A stretch of 40,833 bases of DNA from the NCBI RefSeq assembly GCF_021655115.1, contig NZ_PPXY01000051.1, positions 1 to 40,833 of the forward strand, written 5' to 3'. Made by a program: the position numbers and the translations under genes. This document shows, piece after piece, positions 26,666-35,755 of this stretch. Every line of letters starts with the position of its first letter. The stretch's first letter is position 1. The DNA is from Clostridium sp. Cult3. Its GTDB lineage: Bacteria > Bacillota > Clostridia > Tissierellales > Tepidimicrobiaceae. Under the pieces are notes generated by a model. The model saw nothing but the letters and a program-made list of their open reading frames with translations, was not told the origin of the DNA and searched no databases.

Positions 26666-28141
26666 ATGATCTATGTTTATTTAAATGGCCATGATTTTGA
26701 ATATGATGTTCGAGAATTGCTTAAAGTTTTCTTTTTCAATGAAGATATAATTTTTATACATAGTAAAGATGAATATGAAGGTAGGAGTTTACTTATTGAA
26801 AGTATATTGTCTAACGATAATGGTCAATTAAGCTCAACTACTGTAGTATATAAAGATGGTGAACTTATCGCTAGTCAATATGTTAAAAACATAAAAGATA
26901 TAAAGATTGAACAAGATGATGTTAAGAAGAAAGTAAAGATGGGAATTAAACAGAGTATATATGACATCTTAATACAAATATCAGAAATATCTGCCCCATG
27001 GGGTATACTAACTGGAATTAGACCTATTAAGATAGTTCATAGTCTAATGGATAAGGGGGTGGATAATAGGAAGATATTTCATATACTGACTCACGAATAT
27101 AGGTTATTTTCTGATAAGGCAAGATTGATATTAGATATATGCAAAAGACAAAGAAAATATATATACCCTTTAGATGAGAGTAGATTTAGCTTATATGTGA
27201 GCATTCCTTTTTGTCCGACAAGATGTTTATATTGTTCTTTTCCAACATGCAATGTATCTAAATATGGAGAATATATTGATGAATATACGGATAGGCTGAT
27301 TTATGAAATTAGTATGATTGGCGATATGATGAAGGGAAAGAACATTTCTACGGTATATTTTGGAGGTGGGACTCCTACCGCAATTCCTGTAAATAATTTA
27401 GAGAATATAATTCAATCGGTATATAAGTATTTTGGCTATGATAATATTAAGGAAATAACGGTGGAAGCTGGTAGACCAGATACTATCGATAGACAGATGC
27501 TAGAGATGCTCAATCAAAACAATGTAGAAAGGATTAGCATAAATCCGCAAAGTATGAATGATCACACATTAAAACTTATTGGTAGAGACCATACTTCTAA
27601 AGATATAGTTAATGCTTATTATCTTGCAAGGGAGATCGGCTTTGAAGTTATAAACATGGACTTGATAATCGGCCTTCCCTCGGAGGGATTATGTGAGATA
27701 AGAAATACATTACATAAGATAAAAAAGTTAGATCCAGAAAACTTAACAGTTCATACATTGTCAGTAAAAAGAGGATCAAAATTTAAAGAGACTATGGACA
27801 AATACCAGATTAATAGCCAAAGGATAATAAATGAGATGTTGGAAAGTACTATGGAATATGCAAGATATATGAATCTTAAACCTTACTATCTATATAGACA
27901 AAAGCAGATCCTAGGTAATCTTGAGAATATTGGTTATTCAAAAGAAGATAAGGAATGTATTTATAATATCATTATGATGGAAGAGAAGGAGACAGTAATA
28001 GCAGCAGGTATGGGGGGAGTGTCCAAAATATTCTACCCTAAGGAAGATAGAATAGAAAGGGTTCCAAATGTTAAAAGTTTAAAGGAATATCTGGATAGAG
28101 TAGAGGAAATGGTAGAAAGAAAGAGAAATCTATTATCTTGA
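26666..28141 (+). CDS. hemZ: Coproporphyrinogen dehydrogenase HemZ (oxygen-independent type)
   Basis: 491 residues. A HemN-related radical-SAM enzyme; HemZ homologues are assigned to oxygen-independent coproporphyrinogen III decarboxylation, though some of the wider family are heme chaperones. SAM motif C183-x3-C187-x2-C190, with further C195, then YFGGGTPTAI, VEAGRPDTID, RISINPQSMND and MDLIIGLPSEG. The long N-terminal region (about 1-165) before the barrel is typical of HemZ rather than HemN/HemW. A TTG at 26651 is in frame, but AAGGGAG points to the ATG at 26666. Its stop lies within the -35 of the next promoter. Confidence 0.88.
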   Translation: MIYVYLNGHDFEYDVRELLKVFFFNEDIIFIHSKDEYEGRSLLIESILSNDNGQLSSTTVVYKDGELIASQYVKNIKDIKIEQDDVKKKVKMGIKQSIYDILIQISEISAPWGILTGIRPIKIVHSLMDKGVDNRKIFHILTHEYRLFSDKARLILDICKRQRKYIYPLDESRFSLYVSIPFCPTRCLYCSFPTCNVSKYGEYIDEYTDRLIYEISMIGDMMKGKNISTVYFGGGTPTAIPVNNLENIIQSVYKYFGYDNIKEITVEAGRPDTIDRQMLEMLNQNNVERISINPQSMNDHTLKLIGRDHTSKDIVNAYYLAREIGFEVINMDLIIGLPSEGLCEIRNTLHKIKKLDPENLTVHTLSVKRGSKFKETMDKYQINSQRIINEMLESTMEYARYMNLKPYYLYRQKQILGNLENIGYSKEDKECIYNIIMMEEKETVIAAGMGGVSKIFYPKEDRIERVPNVKSLKEYLDRVEEMVERKRNLLS

Positions 28142-28166
28142 CATCATATAAAATATATCTTATAAT
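28138..28166 (+). promoter_or_regulatory. Sigma-A promoter of the aspS T-box
   Basis: Consensus TTGACA (28138-28143), a 17-base spacer and consensus TATAAT (28161-28166). The -35 contains the TGA stop of hemZ, so hemZ and the aspS unit are packed back to back. Confidence 0.85.
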
Positions 28167-28179
28167 GATTAAAAACATA

Positions 28180-28398
28180 AGAACTATGAAGAAGAAGAGT
28201 AGTTAAATCCCTTGGTTATAGAGAGTCAGGACTGGTGGAAACTGATGCCAATATTTAATGAAGACACTTCTGAGTTAACAAACTTGGTTTGTTCGCATAA
28301 TTTGCGTTACAGTTATAAGCGAGGTAAAAGCCTAATTAGGGTGGCACCGCGAGAAATAGCCTCTCGTCCCTGAAACACAGAGATGAGGGGTTTTTATT
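28180..28398 (+). promoter_or_regulatory. T-box riboswitch leader upstream of aspS (specifier GAC)
   Basis: The canonical AGGGTGGCACCGCG lies at 28338-28351. Stem I shows AAGAGTA and AGAGAG on the 5' side and GAA-GAC-A before the CTTC closing strand; the specifier GAC at 28263-28265 is an Asp codon. The antiterminator bulge TGGC matches a G discriminator, as expected for tRNA-Asp. It should permit aspS expression when tRNA-Asp is uncharged. Confidence 0.93.
28359..28397 (+). terminator. T-box-controlled terminator before aspS
   Basis: CCTCTCGTC pairs with GATGAGGGG (two G-U pairs) over a longer loop, then TTTTTATTATTT. Confidence 0.8.
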
Positions 28399-28418
28399 AT
28401 TTATAGGGAGGTAATTAG

Positions 28419-30197
28419 ATGAGAGAAAATATGGGAAGTTTACGAAGAAGTCATATGTGTGGAGATTTAAGAACATCAGATGTAGATAAAGAAGTTATAC
28501 TGATGGGCTGGGTTCAACGGGAAAGAAACTTAGGTTCATTGATATTTGTCGACTTGAGGGATACTACAGGTATATGTCAAATTGTATTTGATAGTACAGT
28601 TTCTAAAGAAATATTTAATAAGGCAGCAAAAGTTAGAAGTGAATTTGTATTAGCTGTAAGAGGGAAGGTAAGAAAAAGAGAATCTATAAACAAGGAGATC
28701 CCTACTGGAGAAATAGAAGTCTTGGCGGAAGAACTGAGGATATTGGATACAGCTGATACACCGCCTATATATATAAAAGATGATGATAATGTTTCCGAGA
28801 CTATGAGATTAAAACATAGATATTTGGATTTGAGAAAACCATCTATGCAAAATAACTTAAAGATGAGACATAAAACTGCTAAGCTAGTTAGAGATTTTTT
28901 AGATGAAAATCATTTTGTTGAAATTGAAACTCCTATGTTAACAAAACCGACACCAGAAGGAGCTAGGGACTATTTAGTGCCAAGCAGGGTAAATCCAGGC
29001 CATTTTTATGCTCTTCCACAGTCACCACAGCTTATGAAACAGCTTTTAATGGTATCAGGTATGGATAGATACTACCAAATAGTAAAATGTTTCCGGGATG
29101 AGGATTTGAGGGCGAATAGGCAACCCGAATTTACTCAGATAGATATAGAGATGTCCTTTGTGGATGTAGATGATGTGATAGAACTAAATGAAAGATTACT
29201 ATATAGATTATTTAAGGAACTTAAAGGTATAGAAATAGAACTGCCTATACAGAGAATGACTTACAGGGAAGCAATGGAAAGGTTTGGAATAGACAAACCA
29301 GATTTGAGGTTTGGATTTGAATTGGTCAATATTACGGATATAGTAGCAAATTCTGAATTTAAAGTGTTTAGTGGTACCGTTAAAAATAATGGTTGTGTAA
29401 GAGGAATTAATGTAAAAGGCTATGGAGAAGAGTTTACAAGAAAGGATATTTCAAATCTTGAATCCTATGTAAAGGACTTTGGAGCTAAGGGATTGGCTTG
29501 GATAAAGATTACTCCTGATGGAATAACATCTCCTATTGCTAAATTTTTATCGGAAGAAGAACTAGATGGCATATTAGATAGAATGGGTGGTGAAGAAGGA
29601 GATTTACTGTTGTTTGTTGCTGATAAACCATCAGTTGTTTTTGATAGTTTGGGTAATTTACGAAATGAAGTGGCAAGAAGACTTAATCTTTTAGATGGTG
29701 AAGAGCTAAAACTAGTTTGGATTACAGAATTTCCATTATTTGAGTATGATGATGAAGAAGAAAGGTATGTTGCGAAACATCATCCCTTTACCCACCCAAT
29801 GGAAGAGGATATACATTTGTTAGAGGAAGAACCAGAAAAAGTTAGAGCTAAAGCCTATGATATAGTTATTAATGGAGACGAAATAGGCGGTGGTAGTATT
29901 AGGATTAGCAATCAAGATTTGCAGAAAAAGATGTTTAAGGCTCTTGGCTTTTCAGAAGAAGAAGCTTTGGATAAATTCGGTTTTCTATTAGAAGCTTTTA
30001 AATATGGCACTCCTCCTCATGGTGGTATAGCTTATGGTTTCGATAGATTGATAATGTTATTAACAGGTAACGACAATATAAGAGATGTAATAGCATTTCC
30101 TAAGACTCAGTCTGCCACATGTTTATTAACTAAAGCTCCTACGAATGTTTCGAAAGAGCAGTTAGAAGAACTTCATATAAATTTGGATTTAGAATAG
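28419..30197 (+). CDS. aspS: Aspartyl-tRNA synthetase
   Basis: 592 residues, the size of bacterial-type AspRS with the GAD insertion. An N-terminal OB anticodon-binding domain (about 1-110) precedes the class II catalytic core. Visible motifs: RHRYLDLRKP-like motif 1 region, FRDEDLRANRQPEFTQ (motif 2, about 224-239) and GIAYGFDRLIMLL (motif 3, near 540). It charges tRNA-Asp; whether it also charges tRNA-Asn cannot be told. ATG after GGGAGGTAA. tcdA follows 32 bases later, as in B. subtilis. Confidence 0.98.
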   Translation: MRENMGSLRRSHMCGDLRTSDVDKEVILMGWVQRERNLGSLIFVDLRDTTGICQIVFDSTVSKEIFNKAAKVRSEFVLAVRGKVRKRESINKEIPTGEIEVLAEELRILDTADTPPIYIKDDDNVSETMRLKHRYLDLRKPSMQNNLKMRHKTAKLVRDFLDENHFVEIETPMLTKPTPEGARDYLVPSRVNPGHFYALPQSPQLMKQLLMVSGMDRYYQIVKCFRDEDLRANRQPEFTQIDIEMSFVDVDDVIELNERLLYRLFKELKGIEIELPIQRMTYREAMERFGIDKPDLRFGFELVNITDIVANSEFKVFSGTVKNNGCVRGINVKGYGEEFTRKDISNLESYVKDFGAKGLAWIKITPDGITSPIAKFLSEEELDGILDRMGGEEGDLLLFVADKPSVVFDSLGNLRNEVARRLNLLDGEELKLVWITEFPLFEYDDEEERYVAKHHPFTHPMEEDIHLLEEEPEKVRAKAYDIVINGDEIGGGSIRISNQDLQKKMFKALGFSEEEALDKFGFLLEAFKYGTPPHGGIAYGFDRLIMLLTGNDNIRDVIAFPKTQSATCLLTKAPTNVSKEQLEELHINLDLE

Positions 30198-30229
30198 TAA
30201 TTTTTGCTATTAGATGAAAGGAGATAGGG

Positions 30230-30967
30230 ATGAAGGAACAGTTTTCAAGGACAGAATTATTATTGGGAGCAAGAGCAATGGAAACATTAGATAAGTCCAA
30301 GATTGCCGTATTTGGTATAGGAGGTGTGGGCTCCTTTGCTTCCGAAGCCCTAGTTAGGTCAGGATTAGGCAATATTATTCTCATAGATTATGATATAATA
30401 GATGTATCTAATATTAATAGGCAAATTCACGCTACATTAAAGACTGTAGGATTGCCAAAGGTAGATGTGATGAAAGATAGATTGCTTGAGATAAACCCAG
30501 ATCTAAATATAACCACTTACAATCAATGCTATTCTGAGGAGAAAAGTCAAAACTTCCTATCCTCAGATTGGGATTATGTAATAGATGCAATAGATATGGT
30601 TTCTTCTAAGTTAAACTTGATAGAAAACTGCAAGGCTATGAACATTCCTATCATATCCTGTATGGGAGCAGGAAATAAATTGGATCCTACTATGTTTCAA
30701 ATTGGTGACATATATGAAACTAATACTTGCCCTTTGGCTAAGGTAATGAGAAAAGAGTTGAAAAGAAGAGGAATAAAAGATCTAAAGGTTGTATGGTCCA
30801 GGGAAAAACCCATAAAAGTTAATTTAGAAAAAAATAATGTTAGAAAATCGGTACCAGGAAGTGTTTCCTTTGTTCCTTCCGTAGCGGGTTTAATTCTTGC
30901 TTCTGAAGTTATTAAAGACTTGGTATATGGAGGTGATTCTCATGGAACAAATAGGCTATGTACGTAA
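30230..30967 (+). CDS. tcdA: tRNA threonylcarbamoyladenosine dehydratase TcdA
   Basis: 245 residues. An E1-like (ThiF/MoeB) ATP-using enzyme that cyclises t6A37 to ct6A in tRNAs reading ANN codons. FGIGGVGSFASEALVRSG (about 28-45) is the nucleotide loop, then DYDIIDVSNINRQ, DAIDMVSSKL and a CMGAGNKLDPT segment. AAGGAGATAGGG precedes the ATG. Its last 26 bases overlap the next gene, whose ribosome site GGAGGTGATT is inside tcdA. Confidence 0.94.
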   Translation: MKEQFSRTELLLGARAMETLDKSKIAVFGIGGVGSFASEALVRSGLGNIILIDYDIIDVSNINRQIHATLKTVGLPKVDVMKDRLLEINPDLNITTYNQCYSEEKSQNFLSSDWDYVIDAIDMVSSKLNLIENCKAMNIPIISCMGAGNKLDPTMFQIGDIYETNTCPLAKVMRKELKRRGIKDLKVVWSREKPIKVNLEKNNVRKSVPGSVSFVPSVAGLILASEVIKDLVYGGDSHGTNRLCT

Positions 30968-31367
30968 TACCACTAATGGCATGGCAGAAGTAGAAGTGAG
31001 AAGGATTTCAGGTTGTGGTGGTGGTTGTAGTAGTTGTGGAGGTTCTTGCAATGCTCCCAGTCTAATAATAGCAATAGAAAACCTAATAGATGCAAAACCT
31101 GGAGATTATGTGGAAATTAAAGCTAAATCCAACAAGATCATCAGATACGCTCTAATAGTTTATATGATACCTTTTGTTATGTTGATATTAGGAATAATTT
31201 TGAGTATGAGTTTATTTAAGTCCATGGATATAGTCAATTATGAAACCTATAGTTTTTTTGTGGGACTACTATTTTTAGGAATTTCTTTTATAATAATAAA
31301 AAAAATAGATACTTCTATTAAAAAGAAAAATGAAAGTGCCATGGAAATGGTACGAGTATTGAAATAA
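30942..31367 (+). CDS. RseC/MucC family SoxR-reducing-system-like protein
   Basis: 141 residues from the chosen start. A Cys-rich motif C25-x3-C29-x2-C32-x3-C36 is followed by two transmembrane helices (about 67-87 and 96-117) and a Lys-rich tail, the RseC/RsxE-associated layout. In proteobacteria it acts with the Rnf-like Rsx complex to reset SoxR; here its partner, possibly Rnf, is not in the window. A longer frame opens at 30897, but GGAGGTGATT lies just before the ATG at 30942. The CsoR-like gene follows 29 bases later. Confidence 0.85.
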   Translation: MEQIGYVRNTTNGMAEVEVRRISGCGGGCSSCGGSCNAPSLIIAIENLIDAKPGDYVEIKAKSNKIIRYALIVYMIPFVMLILGIILSMSLFKSMDIVNYETYSFFVGLLFLGISFIIIKKIDTSIKKKNESAMEMVRVLK

Positions 31368-31396
31368 CTTGTACTAGATAAAGGGAGGAAGTGGGG

Positions 31397-31675
31397 TTGA
31401 CTTTGAGGACAAATGATAATGAAGCCATAATCAAAAGATTAAGAAGAATTGAAGGACAGGTAAAGGGTATTCAAAAGATGGTTGAAGAGGAAAAATGTTG
31501 CGGTGATATATTAATACAAGTGGCAGCTGTTCGATCTGCCATGAACTCTGTTGGTGGATTAATATTGGAGAACCATATGAAGGATTGTCTAAAAAGCTAT
31601 CTAGATGGTGATGCAGGAGATGAAACATTGGATAGCTTAGTAGATGTAATGATCAAATATGCAAAACAAAATTAA
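31397..31675 (+). CDS. CsoR/FrmR family metal-sensing repressor
   Basis: 92 residues, all helical. IKRLRRIEGQVKGI (about 12-25) is the family signature. The Cu(I) ligand set of CsoR is conserved: C35, H60 and C64 (C34 is an additional cysteine). It may repress when metal-free and release DNA on binding Cu(I), though FrmR-type sensing of aldehydes or sulfur species is possible; no operator is obvious. A GTG two bases after GGAGG is too close, so the TTG at 31397 is preferred. It overlaps the convergent thrE-like gene by four bases. Confidence 0.85.
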   Translation: MTLRTNDNEAIIKRLRRIEGQVKGIQKMVEEEKCCGDILIQVAAVRSAMNSVGGLILENHMKDCLKSYLDGDAGDETLDSLVDVMIKYAKQN

Positions 31676-32109
31676 CCTTTATATTTAACTCGCTTTATAG
31701 ATCTAGATAGGGAGGTAGAGATAATTATTCCTAAGGATATGGCAGCTGCTATAAAGAAGGTTTCAGTTCCTTTGCTTATAGCAACATAAAAGTCTTTCCT
31801 TACCAAAGCTAACATAGTATAATACATGCCAGCACCCGGAACCAGGGGAACTATTCCTGGTATTATATATACGGTTGCTGGTTTTTTATAATGCCTTGCT
31901 AATAATTCTCCTAATATGCCCACTACTATGGCAGCAAAGAATGTACCGGATATATAACTGTTGAAATTAATGGATATAATATAAAAGGTTACCCAGCCTA
32001 GTGCGCCTGCTATGCCGGATTTACAAATTGAATTTTTGGGGATGCCGAATAGCATGGCAAATCCTATGGTGGATAAAAAAGAAAACAAAAATTGTTTTAA
32101 AATAGACAT
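31672..32109 (-). CDS. ThrE-type threonine/serine exporter, small subunit
   Basis: 145 residues with about four or five hydrophobic helices: FLSTIGFAMLFGIPKNSI at the N-terminus, YIIPGIVPLVPGAGMYY (about 78-94) in the middle. This is the ThrE_2 half of the split exporter that moves threonine and serine out of the cell. Its ATG shares a base with the TAA of the upstream subunit (TAATG), so translation is coupled. Its TAA overlaps the end of the csoR-like gene. Confidence 0.85.
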   Translation of the reverse strand: MSILKQFLFSFLSTIGFAMLFGIPKNSICKSGIAGALGWVTFYIISINFNSYISGTFFAAIVVGILGELLARHYKKPATVYIIPGIVPLVPGAGMYYTMLALVRKDFYVAISKGTETFFIAAAISLGIIISTSLSRSIKRVKYKG

Positions 32110-32894
32110 TAAATCAACCCCTTATAATAAATATTTAATACGAAACCTACTCCAAAAGCAATGGCTAAGGCTGAAAATATGGCCTCCATTCCTCTAGACA
32201 ATCCTGATACAAAGTCTCCTGATATAGTATCCCTTAAAGCGTTGGTAATTGCAACGCCAGGTACTAAAGACATAATGGAACCTATGATTATTATATCCAT
32301 ATTCCGACCAAAACCTATAGTAGTTGATATGACAGATAAAAAGGAAGCTAGTGCAGCCCCAATAAAATTATTAACAAAAAAGGTCATCTTATATCTATCA
32401 ATCTTATTTATGGTTATCAGTACAATTAAGCTAATAATATAAGTGACTAGGAAATCTAAAAAAGTTCCACCAAATAACAGGGAAAAAAATGCGCAAGCCA
32501 AACTACCAAATAGCATTTTAGTTTTTGGAGTATAATTTCCCATTTTATTTATTTTCTTTAGCTTTGCAATACCTTCGTCTGGTGATATAGTAGAGTTTAC
32601 GAATTCCCTAGAAAATTGATTTAAAAGATCGATTTTATTCAAGTCGATTTTAATGGTTTTAACCCTTATCAAATAGGTCATCATCTCCCCTTCGTACTCC
32701 AAGGAAACGAAGATTCCCGTAGGAGTTACAAATGCATCTGCGTATTTGATGTTCATTCTAGATTTACAGATTCTTTCAATAGTATCCTCTACTCTATAGG
32801 TTTCAGCACCGTTTTTTAACATTGTTTTACCAGTTAAAGCTGCTAACAGTAATAATTGTTTTGCCTCTTTTCTTTTATTATTGATATTATCCAT
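32109..32894 (-). CDS. ThrE-type threonine/serine exporter, large subunit
   Basis: 261 residues. A soluble N-terminal part (about 1-115) includes YRVEDTIERIC and YADAFVTPTGIFVSL, the ThrE N-terminal signature, followed by about five transmembrane helices including SLVPGVAITNALRD. The GTG at 32903 is in frame, but GAGGTGA puts the real start at the ATG at 32894. It is transcribed away from glyA, whose enzyme interconverts serine and glycine, so a link with serine/threonine balance is plausible; inference only. Confidence 0.85.
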   Translation of the reverse strand: MDNINNKRKEAKQLLLLAALTGKTMLKNGAETYRVEDTIERICKSRMNIKYADAFVTPTGIFVSLEYEGEMMTYLIRVKTIKIDLNKIDLLNQFSREFVNSTISPDEGIAKLKKINKMGNYTPKTKMLFGSLACAFFSLLFGGTFLDFLVTYIISLIVLITINKIDRYKMTFFVNNFIGAALASFLSVISTTIGFGRNMDIIIIGSIMSLVPGVAITNALRDTISGDFVSGLSRGMEAIFSALAIAFGVGFVLNIYYKGLI

Positions 32895-33051
32895 AAATTT
32901 CACCTCATAAGTATAATAGAGTTGTAAATAATAAGAATTAACTATATAATTAATTTGGAAGAAAAGGATTTTGTATGATTATATTATAGTACTATTCTAT
33001 GATTAATCAATGGATTAAATTTATTATACCAAAGAAGGGGGATCGAATATA

Positions 33052-34284
33052 ATGGATTTCACCAATTTAAAAAAGTTTGACCCAAAGGTAATGGAAATTA
33101 TTGAATTAGAAACAAAGAGACAGAGGGAACATATTGAATTAATTGCCTCGGAAAACTTTGTTACACCACAGATTATGGAAGCTATGGGTAGTCAATTGAC
33201 TAACAAGTATGCTGAAGGTTATCCTAGAAAAAGATACTATGGTGGTTGTGAATATGTAGATATGGTAGAGGATTTAGCAAGGGATAGATTAAAAGAACTA
33301 TTTGGTGCTGAACATGCTAATGTCCAACCCCATTCAGGATCTAATGCAAATCTAGGCGTATATTTTGCAGTGCTGAAACCAGGAGATAAGGTATTAGGAA
33401 TGAATTTGTCTCAAGGTGGGCATTTAACTCATGGCAGCCCAGTAAATATATCGGGTGTTTACTATAATTTCGTTGATTACGGGGTAGACAAAGAAACTGA
33501 GATGATTGACTACGAAAATGTAAGAAAAATCGCTTTAGAAGAAAAACCAAAGATGATTGTAGCTGGAGCTAGTGCATATCCAAGAACAATCGATTTCAAG
33601 AAGTTCAGGGAGATAGCAGATGAAGTTGGTGCTTATTTAATGGTGGATATGGCTCATATAGCCGGCCTTGTTGCTGCAGGTCTTCACCCGAATCCAGTAC
33701 CCTATGCTGATTTTGTTACTACCACTACCCATAAGACATTAAGGGGACCTAGGGGTGGGGCAATACTTTGCAAGGAACAATATGCAAAGATGATAGACAA
33801 AGCCATATTCCCAGGTATTCAAGGTGGACCATTAATGCATGTAATTGCAGCAAAAGCTGTAAGCTTTGGGGAAGCTTTGGAAGATGGTTTTAAGGAATAT
33901 CAAAAGCAAATTATTAAAAATGCTAAGGTACTAGCAGATAGCTTGAAAGAAAGAGGTTTTAGGTTGGTATCTGGGGGTACAGATAATCATCTAATCCTGT
34001 TAGATGTAAGGACTAAAGGGTTAACTGGGAAAAAAGCTGAGGAATTATTAGAGGCGGTTAATGTAACTACCAATAAAAATACTATCCCCTTTGATCCAGA
34101 AAGCCCCTTTGTAACTAGTGGTGTAAGAATAGGCACTCCAGCTGTTACAACTAGAGGCATGAAAGAAGAAGAAATGAAGGAAATTGCGAAAATAATCGAT
34201 TTAGCATTAGATGAGAGTAATGATAGAGAATTAGTTAAAAACAAAGTTCTAGAATTGTGTTCTAGATTCCCACTATATGAATAA
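33052..34284 (+). CDS. glyA: Serine hydroxymethyltransferase
   Basis: 410 residues, full length. It converts serine and tetrahydrofolate to glycine and 5,10-methylene-tetrahydrofolate using [19 protein letters not shown] (near the N-terminus), [18 protein letters not shown] (about 199-207) and [14 protein letters not shown], with K228 as the PLP lysine, are all present. AGGGGGAT precedes the ATG. It is divergent from the ThrE-like exporter genes and is closed by a strong terminator. Confidence 0.98.
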   Translation: MDFTNLKKFDPKVMEIIELETKRQREHIELIASENFVTPQIMEAMGSQLTNKYAEGYPRKRYYGGCEYVDMVEDLARDRLKELFGAEHANVQPHSGSNANLGVYFAVLKPGDKVLGMNLSQGGHLTHGSPVNISGVYYNFVDYGVDKETEMIDYENVRKIALEEKPKMIVAGASAYPRTIDFKKFREIADEVGAYLMVDMAHIAGLVAAGLHPNPVPYADFVTTTTHKTLRGPRGGAILCKEQYAKMIDKAIFPGIQGGPLMHVIAAKAVSFGEALEDGFKEYQKQIIKNAKVLADSLKERGFRLVSGGTDNHLILLDVRTKGLTGKKAEELLEAVNVTTNKNTIPFDPESPFVTSGVRIGTPAVTTRGMKEEEMKEIAKIIDLALDESNDRELVKNKVLELCSRFPLYE

Positions 34285-34322
34285 AACATATAAGCCTACA
34301 ATTATGTAGGCTTATATGTTTT
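34284..34322 (+). terminator. Terminator after glyA
   Basis: AAAACATATAAGCCTACA pairs perfectly with TGTAGGCTTATATGTTTT around a short ATTA-type loop. It starts at the glyA stop. Confidence 0.88.
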
Positions 34323-34414
34323 AAATATCATAATATAATACACTATCTATTGATTAGGTATTTTGCTATAATATAATAGATAGTAATTAGAACCAATAGA
34401 TGGAAGGATGGAAT

Positions 34415-35746
34415 ATGGAATTAAAAAACATTGATAATAATAAAAACATAATAGAAAAGGTAAAACAAAATAGCATAGGCGAGGAACTTGGTATTCAAAG
34501 TGGTGATATATTAATATCTATTGATGGTAGAAAAGTTAGAGATATAATAGATTATAAATATTTGATTTCAGACGAATACGTAGTAGTAGAAATAGAAAAG
34601 GCCAATGGGGATATATGGGAGTTGGAAATTGAGAAGGATTTCGATGAGGATCTAGGAATTGAATTTTCAAATCCTCTAATCGATAGAGCAAAATCCTGTA
34701 GAAACAAATGCATTTTTTGTTTTATAGATCAATTACCACCAAATATGAGGGAAACCTTATACTTTAAAGATGATGACTCAAGATTATCCTTTTTACAGGG
34801 GAATTTTATTACATTAACAAATATGAGCGATGAAGACATAGACAGGATAATTGCCTACAGGTTAAGCCCAATAAATATTTCTATCCATACAACAAATCCA
34901 GAACTTAGGATAAAGATGTTAAACAATAAAAATGCAGGTAAAATTTTTCCAATACTTGAAAGATTTAAAGAGGCGGATATAGAGGTGAATTGTCAGATAG
35001 TATTAGTACCAGGTGTTAACGATGGAGAAGAATTAAATAGGACTTTGATGGAATTATCTAGTTTATATCCAAGTGTAAGATCTGTGGCCGTTGTACCAGT
35101 AGGCGTAACTAAATATAGGGAAGGTTTATATGAAATAGATCCTTTTGACAGTGATGGCTCAAAGGAATTATTATATTTAATAGAGAAGACTCAAAATAAA
35201 TTTTTGAATAAATTAGGAACACGTTTTGTATTTGCATCTGATGAATTTTATGCTATGTCTGGTAGAGCTTTACCAAATTATGATGCTTATGAGGGATTTC
35301 CGCAACTAGAAAATGGAGTGGGGCTTATGAGATCCTTTGAATATGAAGTAGAGGAAGAACTGTCCAGTGTAAGGGAGAAGATTTCGGTAGGTAAAAAATA
35401 TGTAATTGCTACAGGTACACTTGCTGAGGGCTTTATGAATCATATAAAGAGTCATATAATGAGTAAATTTAGCGACTTGGATCTTAAGGTGGTTCCTATA
35501 AAAAACAATTTTTTTGGCACAACTATTACTGTATCAGGCCTAATAACTGGCCAGGATATAGTGGAGCAGCTAGAGATATATGATGGTATAGACGGTATTA
35601 TTATACCAAAATCCATGTTAAGACAAGATAGCGACGTTTTTTTAGATGATTTAACTATAAAAGATATAGAAAACAAATTAAAGGTTAAAATAATTCCAGT
35701 AGAAGTATCAGGCAAAGATTTTGTCGATTTATTTAGGAAAGCATGA
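34415..35746 (+). CDS. DUF512 protein: PDZ plus radical-SAM-like iron-sulfur protein
   Basis: 443 residues from the chosen start. A PDZ-like N-terminus (about 1-75, with ELGIQSGDILISIDGRKV) is followed by a Cys cluster C95-x3-C99-x2-C102 in the radical-SAM position (CRNKCIFCFIDQ), and a C-terminal DUF512 domain. It is widespread in Clostridia and cyanobacteria directly upstream of der, as here, and its function is unknown. The ATG at 34400 lacks a ribosome site; AAGGA six bases before the ATG at 34415 fixes the start. The gap to der is nine bases. Confidence 0.85.
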   Translation: MELKNIDNNKNIIEKVKQNSIGEELGIQSGDILISIDGRKVRDIIDYKYLISDEYVVVEIEKANGDIWELEIEKDFDEDLGIEFSNPLIDRAKSCRNKCIFCFIDQLPPNMRETLYFKDDDSRLSFLQGNFITLTNMSDEDIDRIIAYRLSPINISIHTTNPELRIKMLNNKNAGKIFPILERFKEADIEVNCQIVLVPGVNDGEELNRTLMELSSLYPSVRSVAVVPVGVTKYREGLYEIDPFDSDGSKELLYLIEKTQNKFLNKLGTRFVFASDEFYAMSGRALPNYDAYEGFPQLENGVGLMRSFEYEVEEELSSVREKISVGKKYVIATGTLAEGFMNHIKSHIMSKFSDLDLKVVPIKNNFFGTTITVSGLITGQDIVEQLEIYDGIDGIIIPKSMLRQDSDVFLDDLTIKDIENKLKVKIIPVEVSGKDFVDLFRKA

Positions 35747-35755
35747 GGTGATATT

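Noticed and set aside
32904-33051. Riboswitch upstream of glyA (glycine or SAM type)
   Set aside because: No conserved riboswitch core or terminator-antiterminator pair could be recognised in this 148-base gap; it holds only AT-rich sequence with possible divergent promoter elements.
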